This document shows, piece after piece, positions 52,517-62,094 of a DNA stretch of 64,000 nt; the stretch's first letter is position 1, and each line of letters starts with the position of its first letter. Source of the stretch: Rhizobium album (GTDB lineage: Bacteria > Pseudomonadota > Alphaproteobacteria > Rhizobiales > Rhizobiaceae); contig NZ_QFBC01000005.1 in the NCBI RefSeq assembly GCF_003122325.1, positions 1 through 64,000 of the forward strand, given 5' to 3'. The notes under the pieces are model-generated. The model saw only the letters and a list, made by a program, of their open reading frames with translations, searched no databases and was not told the DNA's origin. The position numbers and the translations under genes were made by a program.

Positions 52517-53323
52517 ATGCGACTGAAACTTTTGTTGAGAGGCCCCGCACGCCTAATGCAGACCATACCAGAAAAGGTTCTTGAATCTGGTGGCCTCGTC
52601 ATAGGACGTTCACCGGAGGCGGATTGGATGATTCCCGATCCTGATCGTGTGCTCTCCAAGGCGCATTGCCGCATCGATCGGACGGAGAGAGGCTTTATGG
52701 TGACGGACACGTCAACAAATGGCGTGCGCATTAACGACGTACCCGTGGGGCGCGGTATTCCGGGGCTGCTGTCGCACGGGGATACGTTGCTCCTGGGCGA
52801 CGCGATCATCGGCGTCGAGATAGAAACGATGCCGGCGGCAGTGGCGGACATGGCGAACGCGAATATATTGGGCGCGACGATACCCGGCGCGGCGGCCATC
52901 GAGGCGGTGCCGGGCGAGGTGTTCATGGACGGCCCCTTCGGCTTCGACGACAAGGCGCCGGAGCCGTCCGTTGCAATTTTACCGGCTTCGGAGGAGCCAG
53001 CGACACAGCCGGGCCAGGGGCCGCTGCTGCAGGATTGGTGGGATCCCAAGGCAGCCTCGAGCAAGCCCGAACTGCCATTGTCCGCCGATATGGTGGCCAA
53101 AAATGCGCCCTTGTCCGTGGACATGGCGGGGGGCAATCAAGGAATAGTGCCGTTTTCGAGCGGCGAAACGGGGACGCTTTTGCAGGCCGCCGGGAACATC
53201 GACGCAAAAACGTTGATCCGGGCTGTCGAGAAGGCGATGCTGGCTTTGTCAGACAGTGAAAGACAGGTATTTGACGCCCGGCTTCGCGGGCTTCTCCAGG
53301 AGGAGAGGTCGCGTTGGCAGTAG
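52517..53323 (+). CDS. FHA-domain T6SS regulator (ImpI/TagH type)
   Basis: A 268-residue protein. The N-terminal FHA domain (about residues 25-95) reads GLVIGRSPEADWMIPDPDRV, SKAHCRI and DTSTNGVRINDVPV, which bind phosphothreonine. A proline/acid-rich linker follows and the C-terminal 60 residues are helical (LIRAVEKAMLALSDSERQVF). FHA proteins of T6SS relay threonine phosphorylation, but no PpkA/PppA kinase or phosphatase is in the window. GGGGAG precedes the ATG. It overlaps tssJ by ten bases. Confidence 0.87.
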   Translation: MRLKLLLRGPARLMQTIPEKVLESGGLVIGRSPEADWMIPDPDRVLSKAHCRIDRTERGFMVTDTSTNGVRINDVPVGRGIPGLLSHGDTLLLGDAIIGVEIETMPAAVADMANANILGATIPGAAAIEAVPGEVFMDGPFGFDDKAPEPSVAILPASEEPATQPGQGPLLQDWWDPKAASSKPELPLSADMVAKNAPLSVDMAGGNQGIVPFSSGETGTLLQAAGNIDAKTLIRAVEKAMLALSDSERQVFDARLRGLLQEERSRWQ

Positions 53324-53877
53324 TGTCGTTTCCTATGAATGCCGGACTGTTCCCGGCCATTCGAGGAGCCAGTTCGCTTGTCCTCAAGGTTCTGATCGTC
53401 TGCGTTCTGGCGGTCGGGCTGTCTGCGTGCGGCATGTTCGGCAAGAAGAAGCCGCCGCCGACGGAAATCGAGATCAAGCCGGCGCCGGCCGCTGCCAGCA
53501 TCGATTTCATCGCGGTCGCCTCGCCGCTGGCCAATCCGGGCCCGGACGGTGTGCCGTCACCCGTCGTGATGCGGCTCTACCAGCTGAACGGCGAGACGAA
53601 TTTCGTCAACGGCAGCTTCCGGCAGCTCTGGGAAGAAGACGAAAAGACGCTGGGCGCGACGATGCTCGGCAAGACCGAGATCTACCTCACCCCGGGCGGG
53701 GTCGAGCGCATAAAGGCGAATCTGATTGAAGGCACCACGATCGTCGCGGTCGTGGTGGGTTACAGGAATTTTGAGGATGCAAAATGGCGGGCAATGGTGC
53801 CGCTTCAGGGTGACAAGCGCTTCAAGCTGAAAGCCGACCTGAAGACATCGTCCGTCGAGCTGGGACCGCAGGATTGA
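53314..53877 (+). CDS. tssJ: T6SS outer-membrane lipoprotein TssJ
   Basis: A 187-residue lipoprotein. A hydrophobic signal ends in the lipobox LSAC near residue 39. The periplasmic transthyretin-like fold follows with PSPVVMRLYQLNG, ATMLGKTEIYLTPGG and a final strand KFKLKADLKTSSVELG. It ties TssM to the outer membrane. The start TTG at 53314 has GAGAGG close upstream; the ATG seven codons on lacks a ribosome site. Confidence 0.9.
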   Translation: MAVVSFPMNAGLFPAIRGASSLVLKVLIVCVLAVGLSACGMFGKKKPPPTEIEIKPAPAAASIDFIAVASPLANPGPDGVPSPVVMRLYQLNGETNFVNGSFRQLWEEDEKTLGATMLGKTEIYLTPGGVERIKANLIEGTTIVAVVVGYRNFEDAKWRAMVPLQGDKRFKLKADLKTSSVELGPQD

Positions 53878-53878
53878 T

Positions 53879-53950
53879 ATGTCGCGTTTTGACTGGAACA
53901 AGAGGGCGGAGCTCCCGCCGCGCCTGAAGGGAGCGGACGATGTCATTTGA
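53879..53950 (+). CDS. possible 23-codon leader ORF before tssK
   Basis: An ATG at 53879 with AGGA six bases upstream opens 23 codons (MSRFDWNKRAELPPRLKGAD and three more). Its stop lies eight to ten bases into tssK, so it could couple translation of tssK to tssJ. It begins two bases after the tssJ stop. It may be chance; tssK has its own GGGAG seven bases upstream. Confidence 0.3.
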   Translation: MSRFDWNKRAELPPRLKGADDVI

Positions 53951-55268
53951 CAAGGTGATATGGTCGGAGGGCATGTTCATCCGTGCCCAGCATTTCCAGC
54001 AGGATGCCCGTTACGTCGAGCGCCTGGTGCGCAACCGCACGCGCGGCCTGCGACCCTACGCCTGGGGCCTGACCGAACTGCGCCTCAACCGCGAACTGCT
54101 GTCGATCGGCCGGTTCGGCGTCGAGCGCGCCTCCGGCGTCTTCGCCGACGGCACGCCGTTTTCCATTCCGGACGACGCGGCGGAACTGCCGCCGTTGCAG
54201 CTCAACGAAAACATCCGCAACACCATCGTCTACCTGACGCTGCCGATCAGCCAGCCGGGCGGGCGCGAGACGGCCGAACTGTCGGCGGAAACGCTGACCC
54301 GCTACGCCTCGACCGAGATCGAGATTTCCGACGCCAACAGCAGCGACATTTCCGCAGCGCCGATCGTCGTCGGCAAGCTGCGCCTGCGCTACGCGCTGGA
54401 AAGCAGCGACCGCAGCGGTCTCGTCAGCATCGGCCTGGCACGAATCATCGAGGTCCGGGCCGACAATTCGGTGGTGCTCGACGAAAGCTACGTGCCGCCG
54501 GTGCTCGATTCCCAGGTTTCGAGCCTGTTGTCCGGTTTCATGACCGAGATCGTCGGCCTGCTCAACCACCGCGGCGAGGCGATTGCCTCGCGCCTGGCCG
54601 GGTCCAGCTCCGGCACGGCGTCGGAAATCACCGACATGATGATGCTGCAGACGATCAATCGCTGGCAGCCGGTCTTCTCGCACCTGGCGTCGGCCTCCTT
54701 CGTCCATCCCGAGCAGCTTTTCATGTCGGCGATCGGGCTTGCGGGCGAACTTTCGACCTTCACCAGCGGCTCGCATCGCCCCCGGCCCTTCCCGGTCTAT
54801 GACCACGAGCGGCTGCAGCTGGTGTTCACGCCCGTCGCCGCCGCCATCCGCCAGGCGCTGAGCGCAGTGCTCGAACGCAATGCCATCGCCATTCCGCTGA
54901 CGGAACACCGCTACGGCATCCGCGTGGCCGAGGTTCCGGACCGCTCGCTCTATCTGAAATACACCTTCGTGCTGGCCGGAAAGGCCGACATGCCGGCCGA
55001 AGCGCTGGTGCGGCGCCTGATCGGCCAGGTGAAGATCGGCGCCGTCGAGCAGATCACCGAGCTGGTCAACACCGCGCTGCCCGGCATCATGCTGCGCGCC
55101 CTGCCGGTCGCGCCGCGCCAGATCCCGTATCACACCGGCAAGGCCTATTTCGAACTCGACCGCTCCAGCGCCATCTGGAAACAGGTGGCCGCCGGTGCCG
55201 GCCTTGCCATTCACGTCGCAGGGGAATTTCCCGGACTCGAGCTCGATTTGTGGGCTGTCAAAGATTGA
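53940..55268 (+). CDS. tssK: T6SS baseplate protein TssK
   Basis: A 442-residue protein matching TssK throughout: the N-terminal VIWSEGMFIRAQHFQQDARY and the shoulder region. The C-terminal head has GKAYFELDRSSAIWKQV and ends GLELDLWAVKD. TssK links the baseplate to the TssL/TssM membrane complex. The frame is intact, with GGGAG upstream and tssL 12 bases downstream. Confidence 0.92.
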   Translation: MSFDKVIWSEGMFIRAQHFQQDARYVERLVRNRTRGLRPYAWGLTELRLNRELLSIGRFGVERASGVFADGTPFSIPDDAAELPPLQLNENIRNTIVYLTLPISQPGGRETAELSAETLTRYASTEIEISDANSSDISAAPIVVGKLRLRYALESSDRSGLVSIGLARIIEVRADNSVVLDESYVPPVLDSQVSSLLSGFMTEIVGLLNHRGEAIASRLAGSSSGTASEITDMMMLQTINRWQPVFSHLASASFVHPEQLFMSAIGLAGELSTFTSGSHRPRPFPVYDHERLQLVFTPVAAAIRQALSAVLERNAIAIPLTEHRYGIRVAEVPDRSLYLKYTFVLAGKADMPAEALVRRLIGQVKIGAVEQITELVNTALPGIMLRALPVAPRQIPYHTGKAYFELDRSSAIWKQVAAGAGLAIHVAGEFPGLELDLWAVKD

Positions 55269-55280
55269 GGAGGGGAGACG

Positions 55281-56750
55281 CTGAGCGATCCGTTTGCTTA
55301 TTACCCCGGTTCCGACGACACGATCCGCCGCCCGCTTTCGGGTGAGCAGCCCCGTCAGGCTGCGGTCTTCGTCGAGCCGATGGCTGGCAAGGGCTTCGAG
55401 CCGCTTGCCCGTCCCGGCACGACCGCGACCTTTTCCGACGATTTTTTTGATCCCAAGCCGAAGACACGACAAGGGTTTACCGACGATTTCGGCCTGAACC
55501 AGCCGGTGATGGAAAAGCCGTCCCGGCGCAGCGACGCCGCCATCGACAAGGCTTTCGAACTCGCCGCGATCAATCCGCTGGTCAGTGCCGCTTCGCCGCT
55601 GCTGTGGCTGGCCGGCCGTCTGAACGAAAGCGCCCCGCCGGAAGACATTCCGGAATTCCGCGGCCGCGTCATGGACGAGATCCGTCATTTCGAAACCGCC
55701 GCCATGGCGAAGGATGTGCCGGACAGGCTGATCCGCGTGTCCCGCTATGCACTCTGCGCCGTGATCGACGACATCATCCTCTCCACTCGCTGGGGCGCCT
55801 CCAGCGGCTGGGCGAGCAGCAGCCTCGTCAGCATTCTTTACAACGAGACCTGGGGCGGCGAACGCTTCTACGACCTGCTGTCGCAGGTGATGCAGCAGCC
55901 GGAGCAGAATATCGACGCCCTGGAACTGATGGCGATCTGCCTGTCCATCGGCTTTTCCGGCAAATACCGGGTGGCGGAAGGCGGCCAGGGGCAACTGCAG
56001 CGCCTGCGCCAGGATCTCTACCGCACCATCCGCCGCATCCGCGGCCCCTACGAGCGAAATCTTTCCGCTGCCTGGCAGACCATGCCGGTGCCGCACCGCG
56101 CCCCGATCAGCATGGCGGCGCCGTGGGCGGCTGCCCTGCTGCTGCTGCTTCTGCTCGCCGGCCTCTGGGCCTTTTCCAGCATCAGCCTGAGGGCCAGCGT
56201 CGAGCGTTCCGCCGAACAGATCCGTGCGCTGGTGCCGACCATTCCGGTCATGGTCGAGCGCGCCGGCATTCCCGATATCCCCGAACCGGTGCCGCCGGTG
56301 CGCAAGACGCAGATCGAGCGGATCACCGAAGCGCTGGCCGCCGAAATCGCCGCACGCCGCATCGAGGTCGCCACGGTCGACGACAAGGTCGTCATCCGCA
56401 TGCTCGGCGCCTCCTTCCCCTCCGGCGGGCTGGATCTGGCACTCACCGAAGAGCCGCTGATCGCCAGGATCGGCGCCGCGCTCGACCCGGAACCCGGCCC
56501 CATCCTCGTCGTCGGCCATACCGACAACGTGCCCGTCGGCGCCGGCAGCCCGCTCGGCGACAACATGGCGATTTCGGTCGCCCGGGCCCGCTCGGCGGCG
56601 CAGATGCTGCAGAAGCATGTCGAGGACCAGTCGCGCGTCAGCTTCGAAGGCCGCGGCGAGACCGATCCGATCGTGCCGAACACTTCGTCGGAAGACCGTG
56701 CCCGCAACAGGCGCGTCGAATTCCAGATCCCCGCGGAAAAGACGCCATGA
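55281..56750 (+). CDS. tssL: T6SS inner-membrane protein TssL with OmpA-type domain (CTG start)
   Basis: A 489-residue protein. The cytoplasmic DotU domain lies about residues 90-260 (LVSAASPLLWLAGRLNES; RYALCAVIDDIILSTRWG). One transmembrane helix follows near residue 275, and a C-terminal OmpA peptidoglycan-binding domain has ILVVGHTDNVPVGAG and NRRVEFQIP. The first ATG (55380) lacks a ribosome site and drops 33 residues. The frame upstream has no ATG, GTG or TTG, but a CTG at 55281 follows GGAGGGG at ideal distance, giving LSDPFAYYPGSDDTIRRP, much like usual TssL N-termini. I therefore call a CTG start. Its stop overlaps the next start (ATGA). Confidence 0.88.
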   Translation: MSDPFAYYPGSDDTIRRPLSGEQPRQAAVFVEPMAGKGFEPLARPGTTATFSDDFFDPKPKTRQGFTDDFGLNQPVMEKPSRRSDAAIDKAFELAAINPLVSAASPLLWLAGRLNESAPPEDIPEFRGRVMDEIRHFETAAMAKDVPDRLIRVSRYALCAVIDDIILSTRWGASSGWASSSLVSILYNETWGGERFYDLLSQVMQQPEQNIDALELMAICLSIGFSGKYRVAEGGQGQLQRLRQDLYRTIRRIRGPYERNLSAAWQTMPVPHRAPISMAAPWAAALLLLLLLAGLWAFSSISLRASVERSAEQIRALVPTIPVMVERAGIPDIPEPVPPVRKTQIERITEALAAEIAARRIEVATVDDKVVIRMLGASFPSGGLDLALTEEPLIARIGAALDPEPGPILVVGHTDNVPVGAGSPLGDNMAISVARARSAAQMLQKHVEDQSRVSFEGRGETDPIVPNTSSEDRARNRRVEFQIPAEKTP

Positions 56751-58564
56751 GGCCGGCCGCGCTGATTTCCTGGTTCATCGGGCTTCTGGTCGCAGCCGGC
56801 GCGAGCTGGCTGATCTGGACCCGTGCGGCGGATTTCCTTCCCCTGGATCTCCGTCAGGACCTGCGTTTCGGCGTGGCGCTGCTTCCCCTGATCGTCTGGG
56901 CCATGGTGCCCGTCTTGTTTTCCCGGCTGTTCTTCAAGGCGGCCGGGCCGCAGGAATCGCCGACGCTGCGCGGCCATCGCCGCGCCGCCATCGCCTTCCT
57001 CGCCAATCGCGGCGTCAAAGGCCGGCGCGGCCGTTACGGCAAGCCGTTCTTCCTGCTCGTCGGCCCCCCCGGCAGCGGCAAATCGAGCATTCTCGAACGC
57101 TCCGACATGCGGCTCGGCATGCCAATGACGATCGGCAATTCCACATGGTGGGTGGGGCCGGACGCGGTCTTCGTCGAAACGACGTTCGGCATGGAAGAAG
57201 CCACGACCCGCGAGGTCTACGATCTTCTGCGCAGCCTGCGGCCGAAACTGCCGGTCAATGCCACGCTGCTGACGTTGAGCCCCGCCGACCTGACGCTGGC
57301 CGATCTCGCCGAACAGCGCTCCGTGATGCATGCCGTCACCAACAGCCTGCGCCTGCTGGACGAGGTCACCAAGACCAGCATCCCCGCCTATCTGCTGCTC
57401 TCCAAGACCGACCTCGTGCCCGGTTTCCGCGAATTCTTCGACCGCTACGAACCGCAGGAGCGCGAACAGCCCTGGGGCTTCATCCTGCCCTATGAGACCA
57501 TGGCCAAGGGCAAGACGGCGGTGGAACGGCACGCCGAAATCGACAAGGGTTTTCAGGACCTGCTCGCCGCCATGCGGGCGCGCCACATGGAATGGCTGTC
57601 GCGTGAGGCCGATCCGGTGCGCTGCGGCCACCTTCAGGGCTTTTCCGCGCAGATCGCCGCGCTGCAGAAAACCATCACGCCGCTGCTCGAAAACCTGGCG
57701 CCGGAACACGACCGCAACTGGAAGGGCGCGCTGATGCGCGGCATCTTCCTGACCAGCGCCCGTCAGGAACCGCTGTCGATCGACGCGCTGCTGCCGGAAC
57801 TGTCGCGGCGTTTCGCCATGCCGCGCATCGGCATGCTGCCGCCCGATCTCGGCCTCGACGAAGAGGACCAGGGATATTTCATCACCGGCGTCTTGAAACG
57901 CATCGTCATCCCGGAGGCCGGACTGGTGCTGCGCGGCAAACGCCGCGGCGCCGGTTTCTTCTTGCAATGGGCGCTGATCGCGGCGACCGTGCTCGCCTGC
58001 CTCGGCAGCGGCTACTGGATCTTCCGCACTTTCGACGAAGAGATCAAGTTCGCCGGCAATCTCTCCGACCGCCTGGCCGTGCTGAAGCCTGTCGCCAATC
58101 CGGCCAAGCGCGAAGACCTGCCGGCGCTGCTGCAGAGTTTCCGGCAGCTGCGGCAGATCGAGGCGGCACTCGGCACGCCGCGGCTGGCCGTCGCCTATCC
58201 GGTTCCGGGCCTCTCGGTGGGGCCGCAGCTGGACAAGCGCTTCATGCTGGCCGAACGCGGCTTGCGGGTCAATGCGCTGGTCTTCCACCTCGCCGCCCGC
58301 CTCGAAGCCGACCTGATCGACGTCAACGCCGATGCAGAGACGCTGCGCAAGCGTCTGGCCGTCGCCACCGATGCGCGCAACGTCGATTCGCCAATCCTGC
58401 TCGACTGGGTGGCGCAGAACGCCGCAAGCCTTGCGGCCGATGACAAGGCGACGCTCGAAAGCGAGGCGCCGGTCGCCATCCGCGAAGCGGGCGGCCTGCG
58501 CATCGGCCCGTCTTACCTCGAAGCGGCGCGCCGGCTGATCGCCTACAAGGAAAGCCTGACGTGA
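56747..58564 (+). CDS. short TssM/IcmF-like protein
   Basis: A 605-residue paralogue of the TssM N-terminal half. Two transmembrane helices (about residues 5-25 and 42-60) precede an IcmF-type nucleotide-binding domain with Walker A GPPGSGKSS at residues 106-114. It carries the later FILPYETMAKGKTAVERHAE and YFITGVLKRIVIPEA stretches. A third membrane helix lies near residue 410, and about 180 more residues follow. It lacks the large periplasmic C-terminal region of true TssM. The ATG overlaps the tssL stop, and its own stop overlaps the tssM GTG, so all are coupled. Confidence 0.85.
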   Translation: MRPAALISWFIGLLVAAGASWLIWTRAADFLPLDLRQDLRFGVALLPLIVWAMVPVLFSRLFFKAAGPQESPTLRGHRRAAIAFLANRGVKGRRGRYGKPFFLLVGPPGSGKSSILERSDMRLGMPMTIGNSTWWVGPDAVFVETTFGMEEATTREVYDLLRSLRPKLPVNATLLTLSPADLTLADLAEQRSVMHAVTNSLRLLDEVTKTSIPAYLLLSKTDLVPGFREFFDRYEPQEREQPWGFILPYETMAKGKTAVERHAEIDKGFQDLLAAMRARHMEWLSREADPVRCGHLQGFSAQIAALQKTITPLLENLAPEHDRNWKGALMRGIFLTSARQEPLSIDALLPELSRRFAMPRIGMLPPDLGLDEEDQGYFITGVLKRIVIPEAGLVLRGKRRGAGFFLQWALIAATVLACLGSGYWIFRTFDEEIKFAGNLSDRLAVLKPVANPAKREDLPALLQSFRQLRQIEAALGTPRLAVAYPVPGLSVGPQLDKRFMLAERGLRVNALVFHLAARLEADLIDVNADAETLRKRLAVATDARNVDSPILLDWVAQNAASLAADDKATLESEAPVAIREAGGLRIGPSYLEAARRLIAYKESLT

Positions 58565-61500
58565 GCCCGCGCAAGCTCGTCAGATGGCTGGGCAACACTT
58601 TGCGTCGTCCGGGGGTCCTGATATCCCTCGGCCTGATCGTCCTGGCGCTTTTGATCTGGTTCGTCGGGCCGCTGATCGCCTTCGGCGACTTCCAGCCGCT
58701 CGGCCCGGTCGCCGTCAGGCTGGCCTGCCTGCTTGCCATCGCGCTTCTCTGGGGTATCGGCAGCCTGTTCTTCCGCACCGTGCGCAGCAGCGAGGAAACC
58801 TCGATGCTGGCCGCCCTGCGCAAGCAGCAGGAAGAGACCGAAATCGCCGAGGAAAAGGAGGGAGCCGCGCTCGACGCGGAAGTCTCCGCCTTCCGGGAGG
58901 CGGTCCGCACCGTCATCCAGTTCCTGCGCAGGGGCCGTAGCAGCCTGTTCGTCAGCGCCCGCTATTCCCTTCCCTGGTACATCGTCCTCGGCAACGATCG
59001 CGCCGGCAAGTCGAGCGTCGTCCGGGCAAGCGGCCTTGCATTGCCCTTCGAGACGGCCGCGCCGTCCGTCGCCGGCAGCGTCCATTTTCACATTACCGAT
59101 CGCGCCGTGTTTGCGGAATTTCCCGGTGCATTCCTGACCCAGCCGGAAAGGCGTTTCGTGCTGCTCTGGCAGCGCATGCTCGATTACATCAAGCGGCAAC
59201 GCGCCCAGCAGCCGATCAACGGCATCCTTGTCGTCACCAGCACCGAAGAGCTGCTGGCGATGCAGGAAGAACAGATCACCGATTACGCCGCCGCCATCCG
59301 CAAGCGGCTGGACGAAACGATTGGCCGCCTGCGGACCGTCGCCCCGGTCTATCTGCTGGTCAACAAGCTCGATCTCGTCGTCGGGTTCGAAGAGTTTTTC
59401 GAAAGTCTGACGGCCGAAGAACGGACATCCGTGCTCGGCGTGCCTTTGTCGGCGCTGCGGTCCGTCGATGGCGCCAGCGCCAGCGGCAGCTTCGCCAACG
59501 GCTTTTCCAGCATCATCGAGCGTTTCTCGCAGCAGCAATTTTTGCGAATGCAGGAAGAGCCGGACGAATTGCGGCGCAGGCGGATCTTCGAATTCACCGG
59601 CCAGTTCGCGCTGCTGGAAACCAGGCTCGAGCCGCTGCTGCAACATCTGGCATCGACGCATCGCTTCGGCCAGGCGCCCAACATTCGCGGCCTGTTCTTC
59701 ACCAGCACCAACCAGTCCGGCGAGTTTTCCGACCTGCTCGGCCAGTCGCTGTCGACGAATTTCGGCCAGCGGCGCGGCGGCCTGGCCCTGCCGCAGGATG
59801 CCGGCGTGCGCCGCACCCGGCCGTTTTTCCTCACCGGCCTCTTCCGCGACGTCATCGTTCCCGAAGCCAATCTCAGCGGCTTGACCAAGCCGGCGCTGCT
59901 GGTGACGCGCCTGCAGGACGTCGCAGCCAATATCGTCCTGTTCATCACCCTGCTGGTGCTGCTCGGCATCTGGTGGCTGGGTTTCAGTGAAGGCCGCGCC
60001 TATACGGCGCGCATCAACGAACACGTCACCGTCACCCACGCCAACATCACCGAGGCGACGCCGGACGGCAAGATTCCTTCGAAATTCGAGCCAGTGCTCA
60101 ACGTGCTCGACCGCTTGCGGACGCTGTCGCAGGAAGAACCGCGCAGCACCACCTTCGGGCTCTATACCACCGGCTCGGTTCGCCAGGCCTCCAGCGAGGC
60201 CTACGACCGCGCGCTGGCCAACCTGTTCTTCCCCTTCGTCTGGTCCTATCTGCGCGAGGGGCTCGACAATCCGGCCACGCCGGCGGCGCTGCGGTTCCAG
60301 CAGCTGAAATTCTACCTGATGCTGACCGGGACGCGCCCGACGGACCAGGAAACGGCCGCCCTGATCAGCCCCGATTTTGCCGCCAACTGGCTGACCTATG
60401 AGCGCAATGCCGATATCGACCGGCGCATTTCGGCGCATTTCGCCGCGCTGGCCGGCACGAGGGTAACGGCGCCGCCCGCCGATCTGGCGCTCGTCGATCG
60501 CGCCCGCCGCCGCATCGCCGACTATACGCTGGCGCGGCTTGCCTACGACAACGTGCTGGCTTTGCCGGACGTGCAGCAGCTTCCCGTCTGGCGGCCGGTC
60601 GATCACATGGGCCTGCAGGGGCCGCAGGCGCTGGCGCGCGCCAACAATGGCAGCCTGTGGGACGGCATTCCCGGCATCTACACCCGCACCGGCCTCAAGG
60701 ACGTGATGCTCGGCAGCGCCAACCGGGTGGCGCGGCGCATCGCCGACGACCTGTGGGCGATGGGCAATGCCGACAATCTGGTCGAACAGGAACGCGAGGC
60801 AGCCCGCATCCGCGACGGCCTGCTCGACCTCTACCGCGTCGACTACATCACCCAATGGGACACGCTGCTTTCCGATCTCAGCCTTGGCGGCGGAACGGCG
60901 GCCAGCGAAGTGGCCCGCTCGATGGCGATCATCACCGGCAACCCGTCGCCGGTGAAGGAGCTCGTCACCGCCATCGCCGCGGAAACCGATCTGGAAGCAG
61001 CGTCGACCACCGTGCTCGACGCCATCCCCGGCGCCGGCGCCAAAGCTGCCCAGGTGAATACGGCCCTGCAGCCCCGGCGTGTCGTCAATGTCGCCAAGAC
61101 CGTGGCGGAACATTACAAATCCTTCCGCAACGCCGTGACCGCGCCGGAAGGCCAGCAGGCGCCGGTCGATGCCATGCTGGTGGCGATGCAGCCGCTCTAC
61201 CGGATGCTCAACCACGTCGCGACCGGCAACGACGTGCTCGAACTCGGCGCCGAGCCGCAGACGCTGCTCAACCAGCTTTCGGAACGCAACGGTGAGCTGC
61301 CGGCCTCGCTGCAGCCGCTGTTTGCCCGGATCCTGGCGCAGGTGGCGGCGATCACCGGCGGCAGTTCCCGCGAGCGCCTGTCGCAGATCTGGAAGACGAC
61401 GGTGCTGCCGCTCTGCGAGGCGACGACGACGGCGCGTTATCCCTTCGATCCGAACAGCATCAACGACACCTCGCTGGAGGATTTCGCCCGCCTGTTCGGT

Positions 61501-62070
61501 CCGAAGGGCGCCATTGCCGGTTTCCGCGAGAACTACCTCAAGCCGTTCATCGATTCGTCGACGCGGCCGTGGCGCTGGAAGACCGGGCAGCAGATCGGCC
61601 TCGGCTACGACGACAAGACGCTGGCCGAGCTTGAGAAGGCCGACAACGTCACGACGGTGTTCTTCGGCGACCAGGAAAAACCCTCGGTGCAATTCACGAT
61701 CACGCCGGGCAAGCTCGACATGCGTGCCCGCGCCTTCGTTCTCGATATCGGCGGCCCCGCCTTGCTCTACAATCACGGCCCGCCGGTCGATATGCAATAT
61801 CAGTGGCCGTCGGAGAACATTTCCGTCGGCGCCAACATGTCGATGATGCCGGAGCTGGAAGGCGAGCGGAACATTCTGTCGCGGCAGGGGGCATGGGCGC
61901 TGTTCCGGATGCTGAAGCTCGGCCGCGTGCTGGAAAAGAGCCCGACCGATATCGTCACCTACCAGTTCCGCGTCGGCAGCCGGCAGGTTCTGCTGCGGCT
62001 CGCCGCGCCGCCGAGCCGCAACCCCTTCGCCCGCGATATTCTCGCCGACTACAGCTGCCCGGTTCTGTGA
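58561..62070 (+). CDS. tssM: T6SS inner-membrane channel protein TssM (IcmF)
   Basis: A 1169-residue IcmF protein. Membrane helices lie at about residues 20-40 and 52-70, and Walker A GNDRAGKSS at 144-152. The cytoplasmic domain includes YLLVNKLDLVVGFEEFF and is followed by a third helix near 460-480. A long periplasmic part with the ImcF-related domain and C-terminal beta domain (FVLDIGGPALLYNHGPPV; GAWALFRML) binds TssJ. The start is GTG at 58561, overlapping the upstream stop. Length is typical. Confidence 0.93.
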   Translation: MSPRKLVRWLGNTLRRPGVLISLGLIVLALLIWFVGPLIAFGDFQPLGPVAVRLACLLAIALLWGIGSLFFRTVRSSEETSMLAALRKQQEETEIAEEKEGAALDAEVSAFREAVRTVIQFLRRGRSSLFVSARYSLPWYIVLGNDRAGKSSVVRASGLALPFETAAPSVAGSVHFHITDRAVFAEFPGAFLTQPERRFVLLWQRMLDYIKRQRAQQPINGILVVTSTEELLAMQEEQITDYAAAIRKRLDETIGRLRTVAPVYLLVNKLDLVVGFEEFFESLTAEERTSVLGVPLSALRSVDGASASGSFANGFSSIIERFSQQQFLRMQEEPDELRRRRIFEFTGQFALLETRLEPLLQHLASTHRFGQAPNIRGLFFTSTNQSGEFSDLLGQSLSTNFGQRRGGLALPQDAGVRRTRPFFLTGLFRDVIVPEANLSGLTKPALLVTRLQDVAANIVLFITLLVLLGIWWLGFSEGRAYTARINEHVTVTHANITEATPDGKIPSKFEPVLNVLDRLRTLSQEEPRSTTFGLYTTGSVRQASSEAYDRALANLFFPFVWSYLREGLDNPATPAALRFQQLKFYLMLTGTRPTDQETAALISPDFAANWLTYERNADIDRRISAHFAALAGTRVTAPPADLALVDRARRRIADYTLARLAYDNVLALPDVQQLPVWRPVDHMGLQGPQALARANNGSLWDGIPGIYTRTGLKDVMLGSANRVARRIADDLWAMGNADNLVEQEREAARIRDGLLDLYRVDYITQWDTLLSDLSLGGGTAASEVARSMAIITGNPSPVKELVTAIAAETDLEAASTTVLDAIPGAGAKAAQVNTALQPRRVVNVAKTVAEHYKSFRNAVTAPEGQQAPVDAMLVAMQPLYRMLNHVATGNDVLELGAEPQTLLNQLSERNGELPASLQPLFARILAQVAAITGGSSRERLSQIWKTTVLPLCEATTTARYPFDPNSINDTSLEDFARLFGPKGAIAGFRENYLKPFIDSSTRPWRWKTGQQIGLGYDDKTLAELEKADNVTTVFFGDQEKPSVQFTITPGKLDMRARAFVLDIGGPALLYNHGPPVDMQYQWPSENISVGANMSMMPELEGERNILSRQGAWALFRMLKLGRVLEKSPTDIVTYQFRVGSRQVLLRLAAPPSRNPFARDILADYSCPVL

Positions 62071-62094
62071 CCGGCGCGACCGTTCGACGGCCGG

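Noticed and set aside
53943-58288. Long minus-strand frames opposite tssK, tssL and the short tssM gene
   Set aside because: Antisense shadows of well-supported coding regions with no ribosome sites or family resemblance.
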